Part shown: positions 16,019 through 24,706 of the stretch, one piece after another
Numbering within the stretch: position 1 is the stretch's first letter
Layout of the letters: each line of letters starts with the position of its first letter
NCBI GenBank assembly: GCA_035504175.1
Contig: DATJSJ010000158.1
Span: 1 to 28,715, forward strand
Source: DATJSJ01 sp035504175
GTDB taxonomy: Bacteria; Pseudomonadota; Alphaproteobacteria; Acetobacterales; Acetobacteraceae
Length of the DNA stretch: 28,715 nt
Direction: 5' to 3'
Translations under genes and position numbers: made by a program
The notes under the pieces: model-generated
Seen by the model: only the letters and a program-made list of their open reading frames with translations
The model's database searches: none
What the model was told of the DNA's origin: nothing

Positions 16019-18400
16019 TCACTCCGCCGCCATCCGCGGCGCACCTGCCTGGATGATTGCCCAGATCTTCTGCGCGCTCGCCGGCATGTCGATATGCCGC
16101 ACCCCGAACTCCCGCAGCGCATCGACCACCGCGTTGATCACCGCCGGCGGGCTGCCGATCGCCCCCGCCTCGCCGCAGCCTTTCACGCCGAGCGGATTGG
16201 TCTTGCACGGCGTGTTGGTGACATCAGCCTTGATCGTCGGAATGTCGGCCGCCCGCGGCATCGTGTAGTCCATATACGAACCGCTGAGCAGTTGCCCGCT
16301 CTCGTCGTAGATCGCGTGCTCCAGCAGCGCCTGGCCGATGCCCTGGGCGATGCCGCCCTGTACCTGGCCTTCGACGATCATCGGATTGATCACCCGCCCG
16401 AAATCGTCGACCGCGGTGAACCGCACCACCTGCACGGTGCCGAGCTCACGGTCGATCTCGACTTCGCAGATGTGGCAGCCTCCGGGGAAGGTGAAGTTGA
16501 GCGGGTCGTAGAACGCGGTCTCCTCGAGGCCGGGCTCGAGCTCCTCCAGAGGGTAGTTGTGCGGCACGTAGGCGGCGAGCGCCACCTCGGCGAGCGCCTT
16601 GCTGCGATCGGTGCCGGCGACGGTGAACTTGCCGTCCTTGAACTCGACGTCGTCGACCGACGCCTCCATCAGATGCGCCGCGATCTTGCGACCCTTGGCG
16701 ACGATCTTGTCCATCGCCTTGACCAGCGCGCTGCCGCCGACGGACAGGCTGCGGCTGCCGTAGGTGCCCATGCCGAACGGCACCTTCGCGGTGTCGCCGT
16801 GCACGATCTCGACCTGCGCCATCGGCACGCCGAGCTTGTCGGCGACGAGCTGCGCGAAGGTGGTCTCGTGCCCCTGGCCGTGGCTGTGCGAACCGGTGAA
16901 GACGGTGATACCGCCGGTCGGGTGCACCCGCACATTGGCGACCTCGTAGAGCCCGGCGCGGGCGCCGAGCTGGCCGGCGACGCGGCTCGGCGCCAGGCCG
17001 CAGGCCTCGAGATAGCTGGAGAGGCCGATGCCGCGCAGCTTGCCGCGCTTCGCGGCTTCCTGCCGCCGCGCCTCGAACCCGTCCCATTCGGCCGCCTTCA
17101 GCGCCGCGTCCATCGTCGCCTGGTGATTGCCGGTATCGTATTGCAGCGCGACCGGCGTCTGGTACGGGTAGGCGTCGGCCGGGATCTGGTTGCGCCGGCG
17201 CAGCGCGACGCGGTCCTGGCCGGTATCGTGGGAAATGACGTCGACCAACCGCTCGAGCAGGAAGGTCGCCTCCGGGCGCCCGGCGCCGCGATAGGCATCG
17301 ACCGGCACGGTGTTGGTGAACACGGCCTTCACTTCGACGTAGATCGCCGGCGTCTTGTACACGCCGGCAAGCAGCGTGCCGTAGAGATAGGTCGGGATCG
17401 AGCTGGCGAAGGTCGAGAGATAGGCGCCCATGTTGGCAACCGTGCTGACCCGCAGTGCCAGGAAGTTGCCCTCGGCGTCGAGCGCCATCTCCGCCGTCGT
17501 CTCGTGGTCGCGGCCATGCGCGTCCGACATGAACGCCTCGGTACGGTCGGAGGTCCATTTCACCGGCCGCTTCAGCTTGCCGGCGGACCAGGTGACGATC
17601 GCCTCCTCGGCGTAATGGTAGATCTTGCTGCCGAACCCGCCGCCGACATCGGGGGCGACGACGCGCAGCCGGTGCTCGGGGATGTGCAGCACGAAGGCGC
17701 CCATCAGCAGCCGGATCACGTGTGGGTTCTGGCTGGTGGTGGTCAGCGTGTAGTCGCCGGAATTGACGTCGAACTCGCCGATCGCCGCGCGCGGCTCCAT
17801 GGCGTTCGGGATCAGCCGGTTGTTGGTCAGGTCGAGGCGCACGACCTTGGCCGCGCCGGCGAAGGCGGCGTCAACCGCGCCCTTGTCGCCGAGCTGCCAG
17901 TCGTAGCAAAGATTGCCGGCGACATCGTCATGCACCAGCGCCGCACCCTGGGCGGCGGCATCGTGCACCGTCGCGACCGCCGGCAGGTCGTCGTACTCGA
18001 TCGTGAGCAGTTCCGTGGCATCGCGCGCCGCCTGCCGCGTCTCGGCGATCACCACGGCGACCGGATCGCCGACGTGCCGCACCTTGTCGACCGCCAGCAC
18101 CGGGTGTGGCGGCTCCTTCATCGGCGAGCCGTCCTTGCTGTGGATCAGCCAGCCGCAGGGCAGGCCGCCGATATTGTCGGCCTGCATGTCGGCACCGGTG
18201 TACACGGCAAGAACGCCCGGCGCCTGCTGCGCCGCCGCGGTGTCGATGCTGCGGATACGCGCATGCGGCCGGTCGGAGCGGCGGATCACCGCATAGGCCT
18301 GGCCGGGCCGGTTGATGTCGTCGGTGTAGCTGCCGCGGCCACTCAGGAACCGCGCATCCTCGGTGCGGCGGACGGCAGCACCGATGCCCTCGAAACCCAT
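16019..18400 (-). CDS. coxL: Form II CO dehydrogenase-like molybdopterin-binding large subunit
   Basis: 793 aa from the ATG at 18400. Molybdenum hydroxylase large subunit of the xanthine oxidase family, with the N-terminal hammerhead domain (GIGAAVRRTEDARFLSGRG) and the Mo-pterin domain (APDVGGGFGSK, GSHSHGQGHETTFAQ). The diagnostic active-site loop is AYRGAGR (369-375). True CO dehydrogenases (form I) have AYRCSFR with the Cu-binding Cys, so this is form II and probably does not oxidise CO. The catalytic base is E744 in GCGEAG. Form II enzymes hydroxylate largely unknown, often N-heterocyclic or aldehyde, substrates. A start nine codons further upstream (18427) has a poor ribosome site, whereas GGGGGAGA at 18408-18415 sits 7 nt from the chosen ATG. 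Gene order S-L-M also fits form II. Confidence 0.93.
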   Translation of the reverse strand: MGFEGIGAAVRRTEDARFLSGRGSYTDDINRPGQAYAVIRRSDRPHARIRSIDTAAAQQAPGVLAVYTGADMQADNIGGLPCGWLIHSKDGSPMKEPPHPVLAVDKVRHVGDPVAVVIAETRQAARDATELLTIEYDDLPAVATVHDAAAQGAALVHDDVAGNLCYDWQLGDKGAVDAAFAGAAKVVRLDLTNNRLIPNAMEPRAAIGEFDVNSGDYTLTTTSQNPHVIRLLMGAFVLHIPEHRLRVVAPDVGGGFGSKIYHYAEEAIVTWSAGKLKRPVKWTSDRTEAFMSDAHGRDHETTAEMALDAEGNFLALRVSTVANMGAYLSTFASSIPTYLYGTLLAGVYKTPAIYVEVKAVFTNTVPVDAYRGAGRPEATFLLERLVDVISHDTGQDRVALRRRNQIPADAYPYQTPVALQYDTGNHQATMDAALKAAEWDGFEARRQEAAKRGKLRGIGLSSYLEACGLAPSRVAGQLGARAGLYEVANVRVHPTGGITVFTGSHSHGQGHETTFAQLVADKLGVPMAQVEIVHGDTAKVPFGMGTYGSRSLSVGGSALVKAMDKIVAKGRKIAAHLMEASVDDVEFKDGKFTVAGTDRSKALAEVALAAYVPHNYPLEELEPGLEETAFYDPLNFTFPGGCHICEVEIDRELGTVQVVRFTAVDDFGRVINPMIVEGQVQGGIAQGIGQALLEHAIYDESGQLLSGSYMDYTMPRAADIPTIKADVTNTPCKTNPLGVKGCGEAGAIGSPPAVINAVVDALREFGVRHIDMPASAQKIWAIIQAGAPRMAAE

Positions 18401-18473
18401 GACCGTGTCTCCCCCGGGGCGCGACATCAGCTGCGCCCGCGTTTGTTTATTGGCGCGATGCGGAAACGGCGGC

Positions 18474-18965
<492 letters not shown>

Positions 18966-19036
18966 CCGTTCTCTCCCGCCTCGATTGAGTTCGCCAAGTG
19001 TGTGGGCGCGCCCCGGCAGCGGTCAAGTCGCGCCGG

Positions 19037-20440
19037 TCAGCGCAGCCCGGGCAGCGCCTCCTCCAGGGTTCGGGCGGCGGCCAGCACGCGGTCGTCCGCA
19101 CCACGAGGGCCGACGATCTGCAGCCCGATCGGCAGCCCGGCGGCGGTACGCCCGCAAGGCAGCGTGCAGGCGGGGTGCTGGCCGAGATTGACCGGGTAGC
19201 TGAACCCGGCCCAGCCGGTCCAGCGCGCCAGGCCGGAGCCCGGCGGCACCTCCTCGCCCACGGCGAAGGGCGGCACCGCGACCGCGGGAGAGAGCAGCAG
19301 CGCGTGCTCGGCGAGCAGCGCGTCCAGCCGGGCGCCGAACACCGCCCGGTCGCGATGCGCCAGCGCCAGCGTCGGGGCGGAGAGGCGCGCGCCCTCCGCC
19401 GCGATCGCCAGCAGGCCCGGATCCATGCCCTGACGCCGCTCGACCGGCACGCCGGCCAGCCGTGCCGCGGCGCCGGCGAACCACAGCGTGTGGAACAGCG
19501 CCTCGAGCCCCTCGCCCGGCAGCGACACCGGCGCGACGGCGGCGCCGAGTGCCGCCGCCTGGCCGGCCGCCCGCCGCACGGCGGCGGCGATCTCCGGATC
19601 GACCTCGCCCGCCGGTGGCGTCATCCACAGCCCGATGCGCAATCCGGCGAAGTCCAGCCGCGCCTCCGGGTCGCAGGCCGGCGCCGGCGCCAGGTTCTGG
19701 TGCCAGTCGCGCGCGTCGCGGGCGGAGAGCGCGTTCAGCAGCAGCGCCGCATCGGCAACCGAGCGGGTCATCGGCCCGATATGCGCCAGGGTGCCGAACG
19801 GGCTGGCCGGATAGGCCGGCACGCGCCCGAACGTCGGCTTGTGCCCGACGATGCCGGTGAAGGCCGCGGGGATCCGGATCGAGCCGCCGCCATCCGTGCC
19901 GAGATGCAGCACGCCCGCGCCGGAGGCCGCGGCGACGGCGGCCCCGGCCGAAGAGCCGCCCGGCGTCAGCGCCGGATCCCAGGGATTGCGCGTGATGCCG
20001 CTCAGCGGCGAATCGCCCAGTGCCTTCCAGCCGAACTCGGGTGTCGTGGTCACCCCGATCGGCACCACCCCGGCCTCGTGCAGCAGGCGCACCGAGGGCG
20101 CGTCTTCCGGCATCGCCTCGTCCGGCGTGCTGCGACTGCCGGCGCGCAGCGGAAAGCCGCGCATCCAGACGATATCCTTGATCGTCGCCGGCACGCCGTC
20201 CAGCGGCCCGAGCGGGTCACCCTGGCGCCAGCGCCGCTCCGCCGCGGTCGCGGCCCGCAGTGCGCCGGCGTGGTGGATCGCGACGAACGCATTGCATCGC
20301 TCCTGCACCGCCTCGGCGCGGGCGAGCACCGCTTCCGTCACCTCGACCGGCGACAGCCCGCCGCGTCGGTACTCGCGGGCCAGTTCGACCGCGCCGAGGC
20401 GGCAAAGCTCCGGCGCATCGGCCAGCGGATCGGTCGTCAT
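19037..20440 (-). CDS. Amidase signature family hydrolase
   Basis: 467 aa, normal for the family. The Ser-cisSer-Lys triad is visible: K88 in GVPATIKD, S163 in GGSSAG and the nucleophile S187 in GTDGGGSIR. The family hydrolyses amides, acylhydrazides or carbamates, or acts as GatA in tRNA amidation. A free GatA role is unlikely because no gatB or gatC is adjacent and the neighbours are catabolic. The start codon overlaps the stop of the upstream ChaC-like gene (ATGA), so the two are translationally coupled. coxS follows 71 nt downstream on the same strand and may be in the same transcript. Confidence 0.92.
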   Translation of the reverse strand: MTTDPLADAPELCRLGAVELAREYRRGGLSPVEVTEAVLARAEAVQERCNAFVAIHHAGALRAATAAERRWRQGDPLGPLDGVPATIKDIVWMRGFPLRAGSRSTPDEAMPEDAPSVRLLHEAGVVPIGVTTTPEFGWKALGDSPLSGITRNPWDPALTPGGSSAGAAVAAASGAGVLHLGTDGGGSIRIPAAFTGIVGHKPTFGRVPAYPASPFGTLAHIGPMTRSVADAALLLNALSARDARDWHQNLAPAPACDPEARLDFAGLRIGLWMTPPAGEVDPEIAAAVRRAAGQAAALGAAVAPVSLPGEGLEALFHTLWFAGAAARLAGVPVERRQGMDPGLLAIAAEGARLSAPTLALAHRDRAVFGARLDALLAEHALLLSPAVAVPPFAVGEEVPPGSGLARWTGWAGFSYPVNLGQHPACTLPCGRTAAGLPIGLQIVGPRGADDRVLAAARTLEEALPGLR

Positions 20441-21183
20441 GCGCGCTCCTCCCCGGCGTGGATCCGTGCCACCGCCTCGGCCAGGCGGTCCACCAGTGCG
20501 TCGCGGATGCCGAGCCCATGCAGACCGTCGCGGGTGCGGAACAGGTACTCGGCGGCACTGCCGAGCTCGCCCTGCGCGGTCGCCAGGCGGCGGACGATCT
20601 CCTCCTCGTCCAGCACCCCGGTATAGGCGTTGGCCTCAGGGTTGATGGTAAAGACGATGCCGTGCGCGAAGCCCGTGCCGTCGGCGTCGAGCAGCGTCAC
20701 CCATCGTGGCACATAGGCACCGGAAACCATCTCCCGTCGCCAGAGCAGGTGGAGCTCCGCCTCCGCGTGCTCGGCGGCGATCCGGTACGCGACGCCGCGG
20801 CATTCGCCTCCAACGTCGAGGCCGAGCATCAGCCCCGGATTGTCGGGCGTGCCGCGGCCGGCGCGCACCGAAAGGCAGAAGGCGCGGTGCCAGCCCTGCA
20901 CGATCGCCACCCGCCGCTCGGCATAGTGGACCGTCGGGTTCCAGATCAGCGAGCCGTAGGCGAACAGCCAGGCGTCGGTCCCGGCCGCCTCGGGCCGCGC
21001 GGCAAGGATGCCGTGCAGGCTGGCGGCACGCTCGTCGTCGGTCAGCAGCTTCACGTCGGGCAGCTTGCGGGCGATGAGGCGGTGCAGTGAGCCATCCAGC
21101 AGCGCGGCGCGGGTCAACACGAGCGGCTTCTCGGCGCCGTCGCCTGACGGCGTGCGCGCATGGTCATCGCCGTGTTCCGTCAT
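20437..21183 (-). CDS. ChaC-like gamma-glutamylcyclotransferase
   Basis: 248 aa. The glycine-rich substrate-binding motif FAYGSLIWNP (74-83) and LLWRREMVSGAYVPRWV, with the probable catalytic E151, are characteristic of ChaC-type gamma-glutamylcyclotransferases, which cleave gamma-glutamyl bonds (in glutathione for the well-studied members) and release 5-oxoproline in the cytoplasm. The frame is open far upstream, through the antisense of the next gene, but homology begins only shortly after the Met at 21183, which is the start chosen; a 65-residue N-terminal lead-in precedes the catalytic fold. It overlaps the amidase gene by 4 nt. The pairing suggests a joint role in amide or gamma-glutamyl compound turnover, which is inference. 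Confidence 0.88.
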   Translation of the reverse strand: MTEHGDDHARTPSGDGAEKPLVLTRAALLDGSLHRLIARKLPDVKLLTDDERAASLHGILAARPEAAGTDAWLFAYGSLIWNPTVHYAERRVAIVQGWHRAFCLSVRAGRGTPDNPGLMLGLDVGGECRGVAYRIAAEHAEAELHLLWRREMVSGAYVPRWVTLLDADGTGFAHGIVFTINPEANAYTGVLDEEEIVRRLATAQGELGSAAEYLFRTRDGLHGLGIRDALVDRLAEAVARIHAGEERA

Positions 21184-21711
21184 CGCGGCCGCCCGGCGCG
21201 CGGCTTTGCCAGGCCGGACCGCGACACCCGCGCCCGCTGCCTGTCGCCGCCCGTCCGGTCCGATCCGGCCATCGCCACCCCACGATCGTGCCGGCCAAGA
21301 CTGCGCGTCCGGCGCCGGGCTGACAACGTCAGCGGTTGTCCAGACGCCTCGCCCAACCCGCGGCGGCACGCCGGGCACGGCGTCGCGGGCAGTCCGCGCC
21401 TCCCCCGTTGATGGTTGGAAGGGCCGCGATGAGCCGGCGTTCCGAGCGAAGGTGCGGCGCTCCGGCATGCGGGAGTGGTCATCGTGAGCGGCCCGCGCAG
21501 CAGGCCGCTCGAACGCCGCGACACCGCTGTGCGATACCGCAACTCTGCCGCTCGCATCAGCAACCGCTCGTTCCGGAGGGCGGCGGGTTCGATTGTCAGG
21601 TGTCGGAACTCGCGGTATCGTTAACGATCCGGGTCGGGCCGGGACGGTGGTGACGATCGGTCGCCGGCTTTCCTCCCTGCATCGCGACCGCGCTGGCCAA
21701 AGGGAGCGTTC
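21184..21711. other. Divergent intergenic region between chaC-like and htrA-like genes
   Basis: 528 nt between divergent genes. Open frames here on both strands are Arg/Pro-rich shadows without recognisable domains, so I call no gene. It holds an 8-bp hairpin GAGCGGCC-9 nt-GGCCGCTC (21486-21510) and the candidate promoter of the protease gene at 21593-21621. A promoter for the minus-strand chaC-amidase(-cox) transcript is expected but was not identified. Confidence 0.45.
21593..21628 (+). promoter_or_regulatory. Candidate sigma-70-type promoter with overlapping palindrome (htrA-like gene)
   Basis: TTGTCA (21593-21598) is followed by exactly 17 nt and TATCGT (21616-21621). A perfect 12-nt palindrome, ATCGTTAACGAT (21617-21628), overlaps the -10 and the expected start point, which is the position of a repressor operator. 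It stands out as an AT-rich island about 90 nt before the protease start. Confidence 0.4.
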
Positions 21712-23076
21712 ATGACCGTCACTCTGTTGCGCCGCACACTCCTGGCTGCGGTCCTGCTGCTTGCGACTGCGATCTCGACCGTGGGACGCGCCCAGGAGAC
21801 GGTGCCGAGCTTCGCGCCCGAACTGGGCAAGTTGATGCCCTCCGTCGTGGCCGTCACGACCATCGCCAACACGCCGCAAGGGCGGATGTATTTCGACGGG
21901 TCCGGCTTCATCATCGATCCGTCCGGCGTCATCGCGACGAACCGGCACGTCATCGCGGGTGCCGAGATCATCAAGGTGACGATCCCCGGTCTCGGCGATT
22001 TCGACGCCAAGGCAATCTACATCAGCGCGGTCATCGACCTGGCCCTGCTGAAGGTCGATGTCGGCCAGCCCCTGCCGGCGCTGAAGCTCGGCAACAGCGA
22101 TACGGTCAGGGTCGGCGACGAGGTGCTGCTGCTCGGAAATCCGCTCGGCGTCGGACTGTCCGTCAGCCACGGCGTGATCAGCGCGCTCAACCGCGACATC
22201 GGCGATGGCTCCTATGACCACTACTTCCAGACCGACGGGTCGCTCAATCACGGCAATTCGGGCGGGCCCTTGGTCGATCTCGAAGGCCAGGTCATCGGCA
22301 TCGATACCGCGCTGATCAGCTCGCCCGGCAATACCGGCTCCGTTGGCGTCGGCTTCGCCATGCCGATCAATGACGCCAAATTCGTCATCGACCAGTACCT
22401 TCATACCCATCGTGTGGTTGCCGGGATGGTCGGTGTCGAAGTGCAGCACCTCTCGGGAGACCTGGCGGCAGCATTCGGCCTGGGCCGCACGCAAGGCCTG
22501 ATCGTTACATCCGTCTATTCGAAGGGCCCGGCGGCGGGGCTGGTACGCGCCGGCGACATCATCCTGGAGCTGAACGGAGAGCCGGCGACGGATATCAGGC
22601 AGTTCGGGCGCCTCGTGGCGACGACACCGCCGGGGCAGACGCTGCAATTGCTGCTGCTGCGGGGTGGAGCGGAGCAGACGGTGAGCATTCCTGTCCGTGA
22701 CGAGGCGACGGCGCCGCTATCCGCCATGCAATTCCTGGGGCGCGTTCCCATGGGCGCGCATCCGTTCGCCACCGCGGCCGATCCCGGCATGACATTTGAC
22801 ATGGCCGATAAGCAGGTACGCCGCGCGTTCGCGATGACGGATGCCGAAACCGGCGTTGCGGTGAAGACGGTGGAGCCCGACAGCGCCGCGGCCAGGAGCA
22901 TGATCCATGTGGGCGACGTCATCCTGGCCGTCGACAACAAGGCGATCGAGCAGCCGTCCGATATCACGGAGGCGCTGCAGGACGCCGCGGCGAAGCACCG
23001 ACCCTATGCCGCGCTGCTGGTGCACGGCAATCATGGGCTGCGATGGGTGGCATTGCCGATCGAGGGGGACAAATAG
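21712..23076 (+). CDS. Periplasmic HtrA/Deg-type serine protease with two PDZ domains
   Basis: 454 aa. A Sec signal peptide (LLRRTLLAAVLLLATA to about residue 27) precedes a trypsin-like domain with the triad H79 (TNRHVI), D109 (VIDLALLK) and S183 (HGNSGGPL). In DegP the segment before the serine reads TDAAINPGNSGGP; here it is TDGSLNHGNSGGP, a mild variation. Two PDZ domains follow (about 240-330, with SKGPAAGLVRAGDIILELNG; and about 365-450, with EPDSAAARSMIHVGDVILAVD). Such proteins degrade or refold misfolded envelope proteins. GGGAG at 21702-21706 sets the start. The gene stands alone, convergent with the recombinase gene. Confidence 0.93.
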   Translation: MTVTLLRRTLLAAVLLLATAISTVGRAQETVPSFAPELGKLMPSVVAVTTIANTPQGRMYFDGSGFIIDPSGVIATNRHVIAGAEIIKVTIPGLGDFDAKAIYISAVIDLALLKVDVGQPLPALKLGNSDTVRVGDEVLLLGNPLGVGLSVSHGVISALNRDIGDGSYDHYFQTDGSLNHGNSGGPLVDLEGQVIGIDTALISSPGNTGSVGVGFAMPINDAKFVIDQYLHTHRVVAGMVGVEVQHLSGDLAAAFGLGRTQGLIVTSVYSKGPAAGLVRAGDIILELNGEPATDIRQFGRLVATTPPGQTLQLLLLRGGAEQTVSIPVRDEATAPLSAMQFLGRVPMGAHPFATAADPGMTFDMADKQVRRAFAMTDAETGVAVKTVEPDSAAARSMIHVGDVILAVDNKAIEQPSDITEALQDAAAKHRPYAALLVHGNHGLRWVALPIEGDK

Positions 23077-23125
23077 TCGCGCCGCTGCCTGGTATGATGG
23101 CGTCTCCGCCTGCAATCCCGTGCCG

Positions 23126-23169
23126 CCAGACCACGATCGCTCCGACCGTGCACAACGATCGTGGTCTGG
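23126..23169. repeat. 14-bp perfect inverted repeat between protease and recombinase genes
   Basis: CCAGACCACGATCG (23126-23139) and CGATCGTGGTCTGG (23156-23169) are exact reverse complements around 16 nt. Two more partial copies of the outer half-site follow: AGACCAC at 23183-23189 and TGGTCT at 23226-23231. No T-run follows. It could be a bidirectional terminator for the convergent genes or a binding/recombination site. The rest of the 237-nt gap (23077-23313) shows no gene. Confidence 0.65.
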
Positions 23170-23313
23170 TTCCGTTGATTTGAGACCACCGTTTACGCCT
23201 TCGACGACTCCACCGCCGGCGAGCATGGTCTAATCGCCAGGGGTCGGCGGCGGAATGTAGTCCTCACCAAACGCGAGCCGGACGCGTGAGATCGAGCTCG
23301 TCTGCCGGACACC

Positions 23314-24417
23314 TTACAGATCGAGTAACCGGCTAGGGCTCGCGGCCACCACCTTCGCGCGCCGGCGGTAGGCGCGCGTGGTGGCGAGGCTGCTCTGTCG
23401 CGCATGCGCCGCGGCCTGCTCGTCCAGCGCGCCCTGCAGATAGGCCTCGGTGATGCAGCCGGCGCGCAGCCCGTGCGGCGAGAGGCGCTCGCCGTCATCG
23501 ACCGTCAGCCCGGCCTGCGCGGCACGCCGGCGCAATATCTTCCACACACCGTTGCCGGTCAGCCGGTCCTCGACCGTGCCGGCGGCGGTCAGCCGCCGGA
23601 ACACCGGACCGTAGGCAATGCGCCCGCGACGCAGCCAAGCCTCGAGCGCGCGCACCGGACAGGTCGCCGGATGGCGCCCACGCACGATGCCGACCTCCGC
23701 GCCTTCCCCCTCCTGATCGCGCTTGGAGCGGCGAATGCGCAGCACCAGCCCATCCTTGGTGAAACGCAAATCCTCACGATCCAGCGCCACCAACTCGCCC
23801 CGCCGCAACGCCCCGGCAAAGCCCACGAGCAACAGCGCACGGTCGCGCGAAGCCGACAGTCCGACTGCACCCGGTGCCGCATCATCGCAGACGGCAAGCA
23901 GCCGGCGGATCTCGACGGAGGTCAGCGCCGCGGCAGGCCGCACCGGACGCCGCTGTGCGCGCAGAATGCCGTGCATAACGGCGCGGATCACCGGATCGAC
24001 GGCCGACCACGGCTGGCCGGCACGGCGATGGTAGTGTCCGATCGCCGCGAGAATCAGTCGCAGCCCGCTGCGGCCGAGCGTTGCGGCCCGCTCGGCCAGA
24101 TAAGCCGCGACCACCGCGGGCGGTGCTGGAAGCGCCGGCGCGCCATGGCCATGGCACCAGGCGCGAAAAGCCGACCAGTCATCGGCATAGATCTTTTCCG
24201 TGGTCGGCGAGAGGGCACGATGAGCGTACTCGATGGCCCGGTCGAGCGCGGCGCCGAACGCGCCGTCGGCGAGATGCGCAAGCTCGGGCGGCAGCGCCTC
24301 CGCGCCGCGATTGCGCAGGGCCAGGCTCAGGTCAGCGGCCAATCCCCCACCTCCGCCGATCTTCCGACGCGCCTCTTTGATCGGACAGAGCCCGATTCGC
24401 TCGTGCGACGACGGCAC
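23314..24417 (-). CDS. Lone tyrosine recombinase/integrase
   Basis: 367 aa. Residues about 65-150 form the helical core-binding (SAM-like) domain (LSPTTEKIYADDWSAFRAWC). The catalytic domain carries R205 (GALRRGEL), K232 (RRSKRD), H315 and R318 (SPHGLRAG) and the nucleophile Y350 (LATTRAY). The second catalytic His, normally in GHxSxxTTxxY, is replaced by Gln341 (ARQSSLATTRAY). The start is GTG at 24417, preceded by GGAGGG (complement of 24428-24433) with a 10-nt spacer. That ribosome site touches the long palindrome at 24431-24511. No excisionase, phage or plasmid genes are nearby, so whether it is a domesticated or orphan integrase is open. Confidence 0.88.
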   Translation of the reverse strand: MPSSHERIGLCPIKEARRKIGGGGGLAADLSLALRNRGAEALPPELAHLADGAFGAALDRAIEYAHRALSPTTEKIYADDWSAFRAWCHGHGAPALPAPPAVVAAYLAERAATLGRSGLRLILAAIGHYHRRAGQPWSAVDPVIRAVMHGILRAQRRPVRPAAALTSVEIRRLLAVCDDAAPGAVGLSASRDRALLLVGFAGALRRGELVALDREDLRFTKDGLVLRIRRSKRDQEGEGAEVGIVRGRHPATCPVRALEAWLRRGRIAYGPVFRRLTAAGTVEDRLTGNGVWKILRRRAAQAGLTVDDGERLSPHGLRAGCITEAYLQGALDEQAAAHARQSSLATTRAYRRRAKVVAASPSRLLDL

Positions 24418-24430
24418 TTCGAATTGTCCC

Positions 24431-24511
24431 TCCGGTGCGGGCCGAGCTCAAGCCCGGCGCCTGCGGCGCCCCGCTTCGCGGCTTCGGGGCTTGACCTCGG
24501 CCCGCACCGGA
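24431..24511. repeat. 81-nt three-way-junction palindrome upstream of the integrase gene
   Basis: The outer arms TCCGGTGCGGGCCGAG (24431-24446) and CTCGGCCCGCACCGGA (24496-24511) are perfect complements. After one C-C mismatch, TCAAGCCC (24448-24455) pairs with GGGCTTGA (24487-24494). The interior holds two further hairpins, GGCGCC-TGC-GGCGCC (24456-24470) and CCGC-TTC-GCGG (24471-24481). The whole folds as a 25-position stem capped by two small hairpins. In the integrase transcript its 3' arm ends on the Shine-Dalgarno. Confidence 0.8.
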
Positions 24512-24706
24512 GAGCGAGGCATTGATGCCGTCTATGGCGCGTTCCGTCGCAGCTTCTGGTCCAGGCGAGCACAAATGCACGGTGCGGTTTGGGAGCGATG
24601 CTTGCGACCGGGTGGACGGGGCGCCGGGGGGCCGACCAGCCGCCGCGACTTGCCGCGGCCAATCCCCGGACCCAGGATCGCGCGGCGCACGAGGAGGCAT
24701 GAGACG

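Noticed and set aside
16019..18427. Form I aerobic CO dehydrogenase (carbon monoxide oxidation)
   Set aside because: The active-site loop reads AYRGAGR, not AYRCSFR, and the gene order is S-L-M without coxDEF, so CO oxidation should not be claimed.
21184..22647. Upstream extension of the ChaC-like frame to 736 codons
   Set aside because: The extra part lies antisense to the htrA-like gene and in the intergenic gap. Family similarity begins only after the Met at 21183.
23077..23313. tRNA gene as integration target beside the recombinase
   Set aside because: I looked for a cloverleaf and a T-loop GTTCRA signature in this gap and found none on either strand; the hairpin present has no tRNA layout.
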